A DNA stretch of 64,000 bases from Aurantiacibacter odishensis. Its GTDB lineage: Bacteria; Pseudomonadota; Alphaproteobacteria; Sphingomonadales; Sphingomonadaceae. Location: contig NZ_QYOS01000023.1 in NCBI RefSeq assembly GCF_003605195.1, forward strand, positions 394,727 through 458,726, read 5' to 3'. Numbering within the stretch: the first letter of the stretch is position 1; every line of letters begins with the position of its first letter. The notes under the pieces were generated by a model. The model saw only the letters and a program-made list of their open reading frames with translations, searched no databases and was not told the DNA's origin. The translations under genes and the position numbers were made by a program. Positions 37,975-46,553 of this stretch are shown here, piece by piece.

Positions 37975-40056
37975 TCAGCCGGCTATCGCGCCTTTCGCAG
38001 CAACCTGGCCACGTGCCGCATTAGCCTGACCAAAGGACACGACTGCAGCTGCCGGGTTTGCAAGCAATGCGCCCTGCGGCCGGAAATCGCCATTCACGCT
38101 GTCGGCAAACAGGCTCTCGTCAGTTCCGCCTTGGGTCGTATCGACCGCGCCCAGAGCTTCTATCATCGCGGCACCCGTCTGCACGTGGTTGCTGACAACC
38201 GGGATGCCGGGCGAAATGCCTGCATTGAACACGATGCCGGGCGCCACGTTGTTCGCAAACAGGCAATAGTCATCGCCGCTGTATGAATTGTCGGTACGGA
38301 AGCTGAAGCGCTGCCGCGCCAGCGAGTTATGCGCCACGACGACGTGGCGATGGGGCTGCGCCATCTGCGACTGGTTGTTCTCTGAAGCTATGTCTGTCGC
38401 GGCGTTGTTCAGCACCATGATGTCTGCCAGAACGCCGCCCGTTCCCGAAGAGGTTATGAAGAACAACTGGCCGTAGAAGCCGAACACCGTGTTCCCGCGC
38501 ACGATCATGTTCTCCTGCGCGCCAATGTATTGCACGAAATCCGCGTGCTGATCCGATGCCGTGATGAAGGTGTATGGCACAGTAACATCCACATCGACCA
38601 CATCGCCGCCTACATCGCCGCGCTTGTAGAGCTGGGTCGCCCGCCAAGTCTCGTCGTCAAGGACCACCGCACTGAAATCGGACAGGATCGAGCCGCTATC
38701 ATCCGGCGTTACGCCATTGAGCCAGTCAGCCACATTGCGGATGTAGAACTTCCGGTCTGCCAGCGCATCCGACCAGTAGGAGGTTATGGTGTACCGGCTC
38801 ACCGGAATGCCATCCACCTTGGCTGTTATCGTGCGATTCTCCGTCTCGTTGCCGGAGACCGAGATGGAGGCGGAATTTCCCGCACCCGTGTATTCGACAG
38901 TCAGCGCGTCCACCTGCTGCCTGAAAGCGCGGCTGTCCCAGTCGCTAAACTGGCTGTCGATCACGGCATCGGCATTTTTCACAGTGTCTCCGACGCCGCC
39001 GCTCGCATTCACTCCGCGCACAAGGGAGGCGTTGCTGCATGCATTGGCAACGCCCGTTATCGCACATTCTGTGAACCACGGCTTGCCCCTCACGCGCCAG
39101 CCGCCGGGATAGGCTGACAAACGCCACTTGGCGTCGCGGCCACCCCGGCTGTTCGCTATCTGGCATCCGTCGAGCCAGTGATTGGGCGCGCCGCTTTCCT
39201 TGTAGAGTTCGGTGAAGTTGGCGAAATCGAGCGTGATGTTCTCGCCCTTGAAGTGCAGTCCGTTCACTTTCGGGCGCATCTGCTGCTGCGAGAAATCGAG
39301 CGTGGGCCGGCCGATCACCACACCGGGCACCGCTGCCTCCACCGTGATGTAACCAAGACCGTCACCTGCACGCGTCGGACCGGAGAGCGTTTCGCAGGAA
39401 TAGGTCCCTGCTTTCATGATCCGAATGCGGGCCGTGACGGCGGCACGGTCCCTGATGGCTGTCAGTGCAGCTTGCAGCGTCTGATAGTTTGCAAGATGCT
39501 GTGCCGGTGCATCGGGATCGATGGTCAATTCGATGTCATGCAAGCTGTCCGACGGGAAAACGTGACAGGGCCCAATCACCCGGCTTTGCATTGTCGGATC
39601 ACGCGGCACCGCCTCGAAATAGACGTGCCCGGCACCAACGCCGGTGCGCTTCAGTGTGATCCACCATCCGAAGTAGGTTACAGGGTTGCCATTCGCATCG
39701 TTGAAGCTGTGAAAGTTCGGCGCGGTAATTTCTTCACTCGCACCCTCGTAATGGCACACAACCTTCTGCAGCCCGCAGGTGTTGAGCAGGCTGCCATTGT
39801 CGTTGGCCCAGGCATCCACGCCGATAGTGAGCTCATCGGTAAATGCCTGCCTGTCGGGCACAAGCAATCGCATTGCCGGCTTGGCAGTCTGGCGAACAGG
39901 GTCGACGGGCAGTTGCGAAAAGCCGCTGCCGGTGACACCTGTCCAGGCATCTGATGGGCGAATTTCCAATCTTCCGGTTCCTGCACCCCTTATGGCGATC
40001 GCATTGAGGCGGCGCCCCCCTGCCACGCGCGATGGTCCAAATCCGTAACCGGGCAT
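37975..40056 (-). CDS. Parallel beta-helix spike-like protein
   Basis: A 693-residue protein. The N-terminal part (MPGYGFGPSRVAGGRR, then a beta-rich region) looks like a particle-attachment domain; from about residue 200 (LANYQTLQAALTAI..., IMKAGTYSCETL) there is a pectate-lyase-like right-handed beta-helix with many short N/D-rich turns and repeated hydrophobic strands (LDGCQIANS, FTECAITGVANACSNASLVRG, NMIVRGNTVFGFYGQLFFITSS, DIMVLNNAATDIASENN). No signal peptide is seen. Its ATG shares one base with the stop of the spike-base gene (TGATG). Such folds bind or cut polysaccharide. It lies inside the EPS locus on the opposite strand to its neighbours. Confidence 0.72.
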   Translation of the reverse strand: MPGYGFGPSRVAGGRRLNAIAIRGAGTGRLEIRPSDAWTGVTGSGFSQLPVDPVRQTAKPAMRLLVPDRQAFTDELTIGVDAWANDNGSLLNTCGLQKVVCHYEGASEEITAPNFHSFNDANGNPVTYFGWWITLKRTGVGAGHVYFEAVPRDPTMQSRVIGPCHVFPSDSLHDIELTIDPDAPAQHLANYQTLQAALTAIRDRAAVTARIRIMKAGTYSCETLSGPTRAGDGLGYITVEAAVPGVVIGRPTLDFSQQQMRPKVNGLHFKGENITLDFANFTELYKESGAPNHWLDGCQIANSRGGRDAKWRLSAYPGGWRVRGKPWFTECAITGVANACSNASLVRGVNASGGVGDTVKNADAVIDSQFSDWDSRAFRQQVDALTVEYTGAGNSASISVSGNETENRTITAKVDGIPVSRYTITSYWSDALADRKFYIRNVADWLNGVTPDDSGSILSDFSAVVLDDETWRATQLYKRGDVGGDVVDVDVTVPYTFITASDQHADFVQYIGAQENMIVRGNTVFGFYGQLFFITSSGTGGVLADIMVLNNAATDIASENNQSQMAQPHRHVVVAHNSLARQRFSFRTDNSYSGDDYCLFANNVAPGIVFNAGISPGIPVVSNHVQTGAAMIEALGAVDTTQGGTDESLFADSVNGDFRPQGALLANPAAAVVSFGQANAARGQVAAKGAIAG

Positions 40057-40325
40057 CAGGCCAGCGCCACCAGGCCGGATGCCGTCGTACCTGTTGCCCG
40101 CACTGCTTCCACGCGAATGTCGAGGATGCAACCCGATGGCAGGTTCTGAAAAGTAACGTCCTGCTCCGATCTGATCGGTCGCACTACAAGATCGCCACCG
40201 AAACCGACGTAGATGGCCTTGGTAACCTGCGCCAATTCACCGGAGTCGTCGGGAGTAATCGCGTGGCAACGATCGGACGGCGCAATCAGGCTCGAACCTG
40301 AATTCTCGAAACGGTCAAAAGTCAT
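40056..40325 (-). CDS. GTA head-spike base-like protein (RCAP_rcc01079 family)
   Basis: An 89-residue protein matching the small spike-base family of Rhodobacter gene transfer agent: DSGELAQVTKAIYVGFGGDLVVRPI, then VTFQNLPSGCILDIRVEAVRATGTTASGLVAL. In RcGTA this protein (GhsA) anchors a larger fibre (GhsB) to the head vertices, and the spikes bind host capsule. ATG 40325 is chosen because GAGGAGAG precedes it. It is coupled to the beta-helix gene. No capsid or other GTA genes are in the window. Confidence 0.78.
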   Translation of the reverse strand: MTFDRFENSGSSLIAPSDRCHAITPDDSGELAQVTKAIYVGFGGDLVVRPIRSEQDVTFQNLPSGCILDIRVEAVRATGTTASGLVALA

Positions 40326-40361
40326 CGGCACTCTCCTCTTGGTTGTAGAAGGAACGCCGCG

Positions 40362-40370
40362 CTAGGTAAC
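40362..40370 (-). promoter_or_regulatory. GTTACCTAG element upstream of the spike-base gene
   Basis: On the minus strand GTTACCTAG ends 36 bases before the start codon. Similar nine-mers stand 35-36 bases before the genes at 56550 and 62597. Possible common promoter element. Confidence 0.35.
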
Positions 40371-40419
40371 TGATTTTCTGTAGGAAAGTTTTTTCGCCTC
40401 TGAGGTCAGAGCTCGGCGC

Positions 40420-40818
40420 CTAGCTGTCTTCGGCAAGGATTTTCGCGGGATTGCCGGCCACGCGCCCCCCCTCAGGCACATCCCGCAGTACCACCGCGCC
40501 AGGCATCACGTGAGCATATTCGCCGACGGTCACGCCCGGCATGATAACGGCCCGCGCACCAATGACAGCGCCCTTGCCAATTCGCGTATGCGGGCGAATG
40601 CCGCGCGTCATGTCGTGTGAAAGTACGATCGCGCCCATAGCGATGTAACAGTCGCTCGCGATGTGAATGCCCCGCGGGTTCGTCCTGTCGATATAGGCAT
40701 CCAGCGCAATGTAGGCGCTGGGGTCGATGTCGAGGCCCCAGAATCGCTTCTGGAAAGCGTACCGCAGGCGTTGGCGCAAGCCGCGCTTGGGCACGGATAA
40801 TTCGGTAGGCATGGACAT
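40420..40818 (-). CDS. Hexapeptide-repeat O-acetyltransferase
   Basis: A 132-residue left-handed beta-helix acetyltransferase. Repeats are visible as IHIASDCYIAMGAIVLSHD, THTRIGKGAVIGARAVIMPGVTVGEYAHVMPGAVV and the end motif GGRVAGNPAKIL. The His in LSHD is the probable catalytic base. It likely O-acetylates a sugar of the EPS. Start ATG 40818 (or 40812) has no strong ribosome site; a longer TTG form would cover the palindrome at 40830. Confidence 0.8.
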   Translation of the reverse strand: MSMPTELSVPKRGLRQRLRYAFQKRFWGLDIDPSAYIALDAYIDRTNPRGIHIASDCYIAMGAIVLSHDMTRGIRPHTRIGKGAVIGARAVIMPGVTVGEYAHVMPGAVVLRDVPEGGRVAGNPAKILAEDS

Positions 40819-40829
40819 GGGCGAACTGT

Positions 40830-40847
40830 ATAACCGCCAGTGGTTAT
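40830..40847. promoter_or_regulatory. Inverted repeat ATAACC-N6-GGTTAT between divergent acyltransferases
   Basis: Perfect six-base arms lie in the 50-base gap between the divergent genes at 40818 and 40869, an ideal place for an operator. No identified regulator. Confidence 0.4.
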
Positions 40848-40868
40848 GCGACAATCCAATTTGCAGGC

Positions 40869-41324
40869 ATGAGCAGGGACCTCAACAAATTTCGCAAGAT
40901 CAGGCAGGTCGTGCTCGGCGCTCGCCGTCGGTGGCTGGAACACCGCACCGGGGCACACATCCATCCCACCAGTACGGTGTCTCTTTCGGCCACCATCGTC
41001 GGAGGAGCTCCCGGCGCTATCGAGATCGGCGAATACACCCTCGTGGCTTTCAAGAGCCTGCTGCTTGCGATAGATCCGATCGAAGGCCTGCGTCCGATCA
41101 GGATCGGCAAGCGCTGCTTCATCGGCGGCGGTGCGATCATCCTTCCCGGTGTGACCATCGCAGACGAGGTCATCGTCGGTGCAGGCAGCGTCGTGACGCA
41201 GGATGTGCCTGCCCGCTGCGCCGTGGGCGGCAATCCCGCGCGTATCCTGAAGCGCGATATCGAAGTCGGTCCCTACGGTCGACTATCCTACGCGGATGAA
41301 AACCAGCGCAAGAATGAAATCTAA
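40869..41324 (+). CDS. Hexapeptide-repeat acyltransferase
   Basis: A 151-residue left-handed beta-helix acyltransferase with IHPTSTVSLSATIVGG, IEIGEYTLVAFKSLLLA, IRIGKRCFIGGGAIILPGVTIADEVIVGAGSVVTQDVP and CAVGGNPARIL. It is divergent from its paralogue at 40420 and overlaps the SGNH hydrolase gene downstream by 29 bases. Probably modifies EPS sugars; the acyl donor is unknown. Confidence 0.82.
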   Translation: MSRDLNKFRKIRQVVLGARRRWLEHRTGAHIHPTSTVSLSATIVGGAPGAIEIGEYTLVAFKSLLLAIDPIEGLRPIRIGKRCFIGGGAIILPGVTIADEVIVGAGSVVTQDVPARCAVGGNPARILKRDIEVGPYGRLSYADENQRKNEI

Positions 41325-42057
41325 TCGGCGTCCCGGGCGGCAACGAGCGCTGCAAGCTTCAGCGGCGGTCCTTGTCGGGCTGGCCCTTCTGGCATGGGTG
41401 AGTGGTGAAGTGCCGAAATGGCGCCCGGGCGGCTCAGACACCGTGATGCACGAGCCGCTGCGCCCGCTCGGGGAGTTCCCGGTGGTACTGGACGCCGCGC
41501 AGCAGATTATCGCCGTTGGCGATAGCAATACCCGCGGATCCCTGTCAGGAGGACCGCAGGCTGCCTATCCAGCTATCCTAGGCAAACTCGTCGGAATGTC
41601 GCCAGTCAGGAATGCAAGCACAGGCGGAGAAACAGTGAGCGGCACTCTGTCCCGCCCGTGGATCGAGGCCCGTAGCGGCGATCTTGTTATCGTCATGTTC
41701 GGCACGAACGATGCCGCGCCGCGTGCCTGGCTTTCCGACAAGACGGCAGTGGATCCGCAACGGTACGCTGACGATCTCGCGTCGCTGGCAGAGCACTATC
41801 TGGCGCGCGGGGCCGAAGTGCTGATCCTGGCGCCGCTACCCGCTGGCTCCCGTGCAATGGACGAGAGGATCGCGCCCTATCGGGAGAAGGCCCGCGAGGC
41901 TGCACAGCGGAGCGGGGCGCGCTTCCTCGATCCCGTTACGGCCTTCGAGGGCGAGACGAATGTGCCGCTGACGTATGACGGGATTCACCTGACGAATTCA
42001 GGGCAACGCCAGCTGGCTCTGCTCCTCTCCGAACATCTTTCGATCGTGGATCGGTAG
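41296..42057 (+). CDS. SGNH/GDSL-family hydrolase or acyl esterase, membrane-anchored
   Basis: A 253-residue protein with an N-terminal signal anchor (ALQASAAVLVGLALLAWVSG) and an SGNH fold: block I IIAVGDSNTRGS (nucleophile Ser), Gly in NASTGGETVSG, block III MFGTNDAA and block V DGIHLTNSG with the catalytic Asp and His. Likely acts in the periplasm on acyl groups of the polysaccharide, as an esterase or O-acetyltransferase. The start could also be ATG 41314. Confidence 0.82.
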   Translation: MKTSARMKSNRRPGRQRALQASAAVLVGLALLAWVSGEVPKWRPGGSDTVMHEPLRPLGEFPVVLDAAQQIIAVGDSNTRGSLSGGPQAAYPAILGKLVGMSPVRNASTGGETVSGTLSRPWIEARSGDLVIVMFGTNDAAPRAWLSDKTAVDPQRYADDLASLAEHYLARGAEVLILAPLPAGSRAMDERIAPYREKAREAAQRSGARFLDPVTAFEGETNVPLTYDGIHLTNSGQRQLALLLSEHLSIVDR

Positions 42058-42080
42058 AACTTGGCTTGCGTGGCAATTTC

Positions 42081-42094
42081 ATTGTGCAATGCAA
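42081..42094 (+). promoter_or_regulatory. ATTGTGCAATGCAA element
   Basis: TGCAATGCA fits TGC-RNY-GCA. It lies in the 158-base gap before the glycosyltransferase at 42216. Closely similar sequences stand at 890-903, 27451-27463 and 46447-46460. Candidate regulator site. Confidence 0.3.
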
Positions 42095-42215
42095 AACGTT
42101 CTTGCAAACAGTACCTATCTCGTCCTTACATCGGACGCAATGACGCCAGGCAGATGCGACATCGAACCGCGCCTCCCGATGGCCGCCCCGTTCTTCTGAT
42201 TTGACCGGCAGTTCT

Positions 42216-43058
42216 ATGTTCTCGTCCTTCGTCCAGATAAACCGGTTGCGATTTCTGAAGGACCGGATCGTCCGCAAGGCAGCGCGCCCATTCAAAAGGC
42301 CGTCAAAGTTCGAGCCGCCTATGCCCGAGGCTATCCCGAAACGGATCTGGATTTACTGGGATCAGGGCTTCGATGCCGCACCGGCGCTCGTGAAGCGCTG
42401 CGTGAGAAGCTGGCAGGACTGTAATCCCGAGTGGACGGTCGAATTGCTCGACGCGGGCAATGTAGGCGCCCACGTTTCGCTCCCGCCCCTGCCCGATACC
42501 ATTTCGAAAGCACACCGGGCCGACGTGCTGCGAACGCGGTTGCTGAACGAACACGGCGGAGTCTGGGCCGACGCAACGGCCTGGTGCCTCAGGCCGCTGA
42601 GCGAATGGTTGCCGGTAGTGGGTCAGGCGGGGTTCTTCGTGTTTTGCTGGACGCGAAGCGACAGGGGAATGATTGCCCTCGCGCCGCAACGTTCCCTGGC
42701 AAACTGGTTCATCGCAGCCGCACCGGGCAACGCCATGATCGATGCCTGGGACAGGATAACGCTGGACTACTGGCAAGGCAGGGTCGCAACCGACGTCTAT
42801 CACTGGCACGCCGATGCGGTAGAATATGCCATACGGAAAGACCGGGATGCCGCATTGACCTGGGAGCGTATGCCGAAGCTTGGCGCGGCAGGCCCGCACA
42901 TGTTGTGGTATGCCCTCGAACGCGGAGGCGATCTGGAGGCTGCAAAGAAGGCTATCTGCAGCGGCGCCTATCCGCTCCAGAAATTGAGCTGGAAGATGGC
43001 AGCGCCATTCGAGCAGGTCGAAACTCTCATGAACGATGCCCTGAGGCAAACGGATTGA
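42216..43058 (+). CDS. Capsular polysaccharide-type glycosyltransferase (GT32-like)
   Basis: A 280-residue protein with IPKRIWIYWDQGFDAAPALVKRCVRSW at the start and SKAHRADVLRTRLLNEHGGVWADATAWC, the DxD-like region of Caps_synth/GT32 enzymes. It would add one sugar to the lipid-linked EPS unit. I choose ATG 42216; a TTG at 42201 is possible. The Wzx gene follows after about 40 bases. Confidence 0.8.
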   Translation: MFSSFVQINRLRFLKDRIVRKAARPFKRPSKFEPPMPEAIPKRIWIYWDQGFDAAPALVKRCVRSWQDCNPEWTVELLDAGNVGAHVSLPPLPDTISKAHRADVLRTRLLNEHGGVWADATAWCLRPLSEWLPVVGQAGFFVFCWTRSDRGMIALAPQRSLANWFIAAAPGNAMIDAWDRITLDYWQGRVATDVYHWHADAVEYAIRKDRDAALTWERMPKLGAAGPHMLWYALERGGDLEAAKKAICSGAYPLQKLSWKMAAPFEQVETLMNDALRQTD

Positions 43059-43097
43059 GCGCACCGTTTCCTCCTCCGAAACGTGGCCGGCGCTGAC

Positions 43098-44621
43098 ATG
43101 CCCGGGCTGCGCTCAAGCGTCGGAACGGCCTCGATGTGGATCGGGGGATCGCGCCTGCTGGTGAACGCGCTGGGCGTGGTGTCGCTGTTCGTCCTCGCTC
43201 GCCTGTTGATGCCCGAAGATTTCGGTCTCGTGGCAATCGGCACCACGCTGGCTATCCTTTCGAAGTCGCTGACCGAGCTTTCGCTCGGCCAGGCCCTGAT
43301 CCAGCATGCCGACCCGGAGCGGAGACACGTCGACACCGTTTTTACGCTGAACCTCATAAGAAGCTTCGTCGTTGGACTGATCTTCTTTTTCGGAGCGCCC
43401 CTTGTCTCGGCATTCTACGGCGATGATCGGCTGACGGAAGTCGTGTGGATCGTCGGCATCTGCGTATTTCTTGCGGGCCTCCAGAACCCGAAGCTGAACC
43501 TGTTGAAGCGGGATTTGCAGTTCTGGCAGGAATTCGTGCTGCTCGTTGGCGCCAAGCTGACGATGGTCGTATCATCAATCGTCCTTGCCATCATCTACGA
43601 TTCCTACTGGGCATTGCTGGGCGGGATGGTAGCCGCGGAAGTCGTAGGGCTCATAGCCTCCTACGCCTGCGCGCCGTACCGGCCGAGGCTGCGCCTGAAG
43701 GAGTTTCGCGAATTCCTCAGCTTCTCGGGCTGGCTCTCGCTGGACCAGATCGTCCGGACCATCAATTTCAGGATGGACCCGCTGATCGTCGGGCGGTTCG
43801 TGGGATCCTCTCAGCTCGGCTTGTTCACGGTTTCCCTGAACCTGTCCAAAATCCCGACTCGCGAACTTACCGTTCCGCTGACGACATCGCTTTTCCCGGC
43901 ATTCAGCAAGCTGACGCACGACAAGAAACGGCTGACCCAAGCCTATTACCGCGCGCAGACCCTGCTCTTCACGCTGGCGCTGCCCGCTGGCGTACTGCTG
44001 TCTCTGGTCGCCCGCCCCCTGATCGAGGTTGCACTGGGAGAAGCATGGTACGCAGCAACCCCGCTCGTTCAGGTGCTGGCCGTCATCGCCGCCGCTCGCT
44101 CGATCGCCGCGCCTTCACAGGCCCTTGCTCTTGCCACCGGTGACACGCGGCTGCTTTTCAACCGCAGCCTGCAGGCTTTGGTCTACCGCCTGCCACTGGT
44201 GATCGCTGGTCTGGCCCTGGGCGGTCTTGAAGGACTGTTGTGGTCTCTCTCGATAGTCTCCGTGCTTGGCATCGCTCTCGATACGAATGTAGTCTCCCGC
44301 CTGATCGGGTTCGGACTCGTGGACCATTTCAAGGCGAACTGGCGAAGCATCCTCGCCTGTCTTGTAATGAGCGCAGCTGTCATCGGAACGGGGCTGCTGC
44401 TGCCGGAAATGGACACTCTCTTGCTCAGGATCGTCGAACTGCTCTTCCTTTGCGCAGTCGGTGGCGCAATCTACCCGGCCACGCTCTTCGGGCTCTGGCA
44501 CATTGGCAAGCGTCCGAACGGGGCAGAGGTCGAGATACTCGCCCTCGCTTCAGGAGCGCTCAGGCGGATAGGCGCCATGATCGGAATCAGGCCCCAGCCA
44601 CAGGTGAACGCGGAAAAATGA
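43098..44621 (+). CDS. Wzx-type polysaccharide flippase
   Basis: A 507-residue polytopic protein of the MOP superfamily with twelve to fourteen helices; the N-terminal SMWIGGSRLLVNALGVVSLFVLARLLMPEDFGLVA is typical of lipopolysaccharide flippases. It moves the undecaprenyl-linked repeat unit across the inner membrane. ATG 43098 chosen over GTG 43083. The stop overlaps the next gene as ATGA. Confidence 0.88.
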   Translation: MPGLRSSVGTASMWIGGSRLLVNALGVVSLFVLARLLMPEDFGLVAIGTTLAILSKSLTELSLGQALIQHADPERRHVDTVFTLNLIRSFVVGLIFFFGAPLVSAFYGDDRLTEVVWIVGICVFLAGLQNPKLNLLKRDLQFWQEFVLLVGAKLTMVVSSIVLAIIYDSYWALLGGMVAAEVVGLIASYACAPYRPRLRLKEFREFLSFSGWLSLDQIVRTINFRMDPLIVGRFVGSSQLGLFTVSLNLSKIPTRELTVPLTTSLFPAFSKLTHDKKRLTQAYYRAQTLLFTLALPAGVLLSLVARPLIEVALGEAWYAATPLVQVLAVIAAARSIAAPSQALALATGDTRLLFNRSLQALVYRLPLVIAGLALGGLEGLLWSLSIVSVLGIALDTNVVSRLIGFGLVDHFKANWRSILACLVMSAAVIGTGLLLPEMDTLLLRIVELLFLCAVGGAIYPATLFGLWHIGKRPNGAEVEILALASGALRRIGAMIGIRPQPQVNAEK

Positions 44622-45532
44622 ACAACCACGAGCCGCTGATACTGCATCTGGGCGTCCACAAGAGCGCGACCACGTTCATCCAGCACACGCTGGCGCACAA
44701 TCAGGGCGCAATCTACAGCGGCGGGCGGGCGTACTGGACACTGGAACAGTGCCGCCCGCAGATCGCCCAGGCAATCGCTGAACAGAGCCGGCAGGCCAGC
44801 TTGCTCGAACGATTGCGCAAGTTCAGGCGCGGCCCTTTCTACGGTGGTGCGGGAAAGGTCGCTTCGCTGTTGGAACCGCAGATGCCGGTGGTCCTTTCCG
44901 AGGAGAACATCATCGGCAATCCAGCCGATTGCATCGGCGGAGAAATCTACCCTCACGCATCACGACGGCTCGATGCGCTAGCACCCGCTTTCGGACAAAG
45001 GCCCGTCGAAGTGTGGCTATGCCTGCGCAACTACCCTGATTTTCTGTCATCCGTATTCGCAGAATCGCTGCGCCACGGCTCGCATATGGAAATCGGCGAA
45101 TTTCTCGAAGCCAATGCGGAACCGCAAGGCGGCTGGATAGAGCTTGTCGCATCCATCCGGCACTCCCTGCCCCGATGTCGATTGGTGATCTGGAGATACG
45201 AGGATTTCGCAGGCCTGGGCAGGGATATCCTCAAAGGTCTCGCAGGAATCGAAGACATCGCTTTAGCCGACCCGCAGGGAGGTCCGACGCGTCCCAGCGC
45301 TTCCGACCGGGCCGTAAGGGAAATCTGCAAGCAGGGCGCATCGTTCTCGCGTGTCGAACGCGTGCTGCTGGCAGCCGCCCTCGAACAGCGTTACCCGCCG
45401 CAGAGCAAGGCGGACAAATTTTCGCCATGGTCTGATGCCCAGCGCCGCGCCATGCACGAGGCCTATGAAGCGGACTTGGACGAGATTGCAGAAATGCAGT
45501 CAGTCATGATGCTCAGACCGGGCAAGGCCTGA
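44618..45532 (+). CDS. Sulfotransferase-like protein
   Basis: A 304-residue protein starting PLILHLGVHKSATTFIQHTLAHN, the P-loop-like 5'-phosphosulfate region of bacterial sulfotransferases, with VEVWLCLRNYPDFLSSVFAES in the place of the 3'-phosphate-binding Arg/Ser element. It is coupled to wzx. Sulfation of EPS sugars with PAPS is the likely role, but the family contains unrelated kinases, so the call is moderate. Confidence 0.65.
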   Translation: MNNHEPLILHLGVHKSATTFIQHTLAHNQGAIYSGGRAYWTLEQCRPQIAQAIAEQSRQASLLERLRKFRRGPFYGGAGKVASLLEPQMPVVLSEENIIGNPADCIGGEIYPHASRRLDALAPAFGQRPVEVWLCLRNYPDFLSSVFAESLRHGSHMEIGEFLEANAEPQGGWIELVASIRHSLPRCRLVIWRYEDFAGLGRDILKGLAGIEDIALADPQGGPTRPSASDRAVREICKQGASFSRVERVLLAAALEQRYPPQSKADKFSPWSDAQRRAMHEAYEADLDEIAEMQSVMMLRPGKA

Positions 45533-45546
45533 CTGCGAGAGCTTTC

Positions 45547-46377
45547 TCAAGCACCTTCGAGATCGTATCCATATTCGGTCCAAGCCCCTTTGCCAAAACG
45601 TCGCGCGGCGAGAGTGTCGAGATACTTGGCATTGCTGTTCGCCAGCTTCGTGAAGCGTTCATCCTCCACAGTCTCGGCCGGCTTGCGTTTCAGTCCTGCG
45701 GAGCTCGCTACGCGCTTGATTTCGCCGACCGGATCGTCACAAAAGTCTTCATAGCGAATGCGGACGCAATCCTCAGCTTCGTCGGCGAGCGCGGCGGAAT
45801 GTGCGACGTGCCAATGGAAGACGAGTTCCTCGAACGAAGTGCCAGACCACTTTTCCGTCGCTGCCGCCACCGCCCTTGGGTCCCGGGTCATGACAATGAA
45901 GCGCGCGCCCGGAAACACGCGGCGCAACCATGGGACCTTGGTCAGGTTCGGCGGGCTCTTCTCCAGCAGCGTATCGGACGGTTCGGTCAGCCAGCTCCCC
46001 CAGCAGTCGAGAAGTCGCTCCCTGCTGGCAGTGGCGGTCTGTTCATCGGGAATGTCCGGGTACATTTCCGGCGCGAACGCGAAGCGGCCTGCACCGCCAT
46101 GCTTCAGCCCCGCCGGATAGACATCCTGCAGATGCTGGCCTTCGCTTTCATAGACCGGCGCCTCTAGCGCGCTGACAGCAAATTGCGCCCGGATATGCCG
46201 CTCCAACAGCGTCGTACCGCTGCGATGCAAACCACAAATGAAGACATAGTGTTTGAACTGAGGCCGTTGCGGCGAAACCCGGATCAACGGCAAGTCTTTT
46301 TCGGCTACCAGATCCTGGCCGGCGGCAGGATTGGGAGAGAAGCGACGGAGCAATCGGGGCAGGAGAGAATTTGTCAT
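45547..46377 (-). CDS. Sulfotransferase family protein
   Basis: A 276-residue protein with clear PAPS-binding motifs: YVFICGLHRSGTTLLERHI (5'-phosphosulfate loop) and ARFIVMTRDPRAVAAATEKW (3'-phosphate). LLEKSPPNLTKVPWLRRVFP precedes the second motif as in this family. It is convergent with the gene at 44618. Probably sulfates a glycan or a small envelope molecule. Confidence 0.82.
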   Translation of the reverse strand: MTNSLLPRLLRRFSPNPAAGQDLVAEKDLPLIRVSPQRPQFKHYVFICGLHRSGTTLLERHIRAQFAVSALEAPVYESEGQHLQDVYPAGLKHGGAGRFAFAPEMYPDIPDEQTATASRERLLDCWGSWLTEPSDTLLEKSPPNLTKVPWLRRVFPGARFIVMTRDPRAVAAATEKWSGTSFEELVFHWHVAHSAALADEAEDCVRIRYEDFCDDPVGEIKRVASSAGLKRKPAETVEDERFTKLANSNAKYLDTLAARRFGKGAWTEYGYDLEGA

Positions 46378-46446
46378 CTGGTTTTCGTCCCCCGATAGCG
46401 CGTGAGCTACGCGTTCTCACACTGGATCGATCCATTTTCGTTGAAA

Positions 46447-46460
46447 ATTGTGCATTGCAA
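46447..46460 (+). promoter_or_regulatory. ATTGTGCATTGCAA element
   Basis: Differs by one base from the element at 42081. It lies in the gap between the divergent sulfotransferase (start 46377) and GT25 gene (start 46554). Followed by TATATA, which could serve as a -10. Confidence 0.3.
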
Positions 46461-46553
46461 TATATACCAGCCCGGTCAATACGATTGGCACCGACGCCGC
46501 CGGTTTTTGCGGACGGGCAACCAGCACTGAACACCTCGAGGCATTTTGCACCC

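Noticed and set aside
37964..37978. CTGACGC-G-GCGTCAG dyad between rmlB and the beta-helix gene as a terminator
   Set aside because: The loop is one base and there is no T-run on either strand; it also overlaps the stop of the beta-helix gene.
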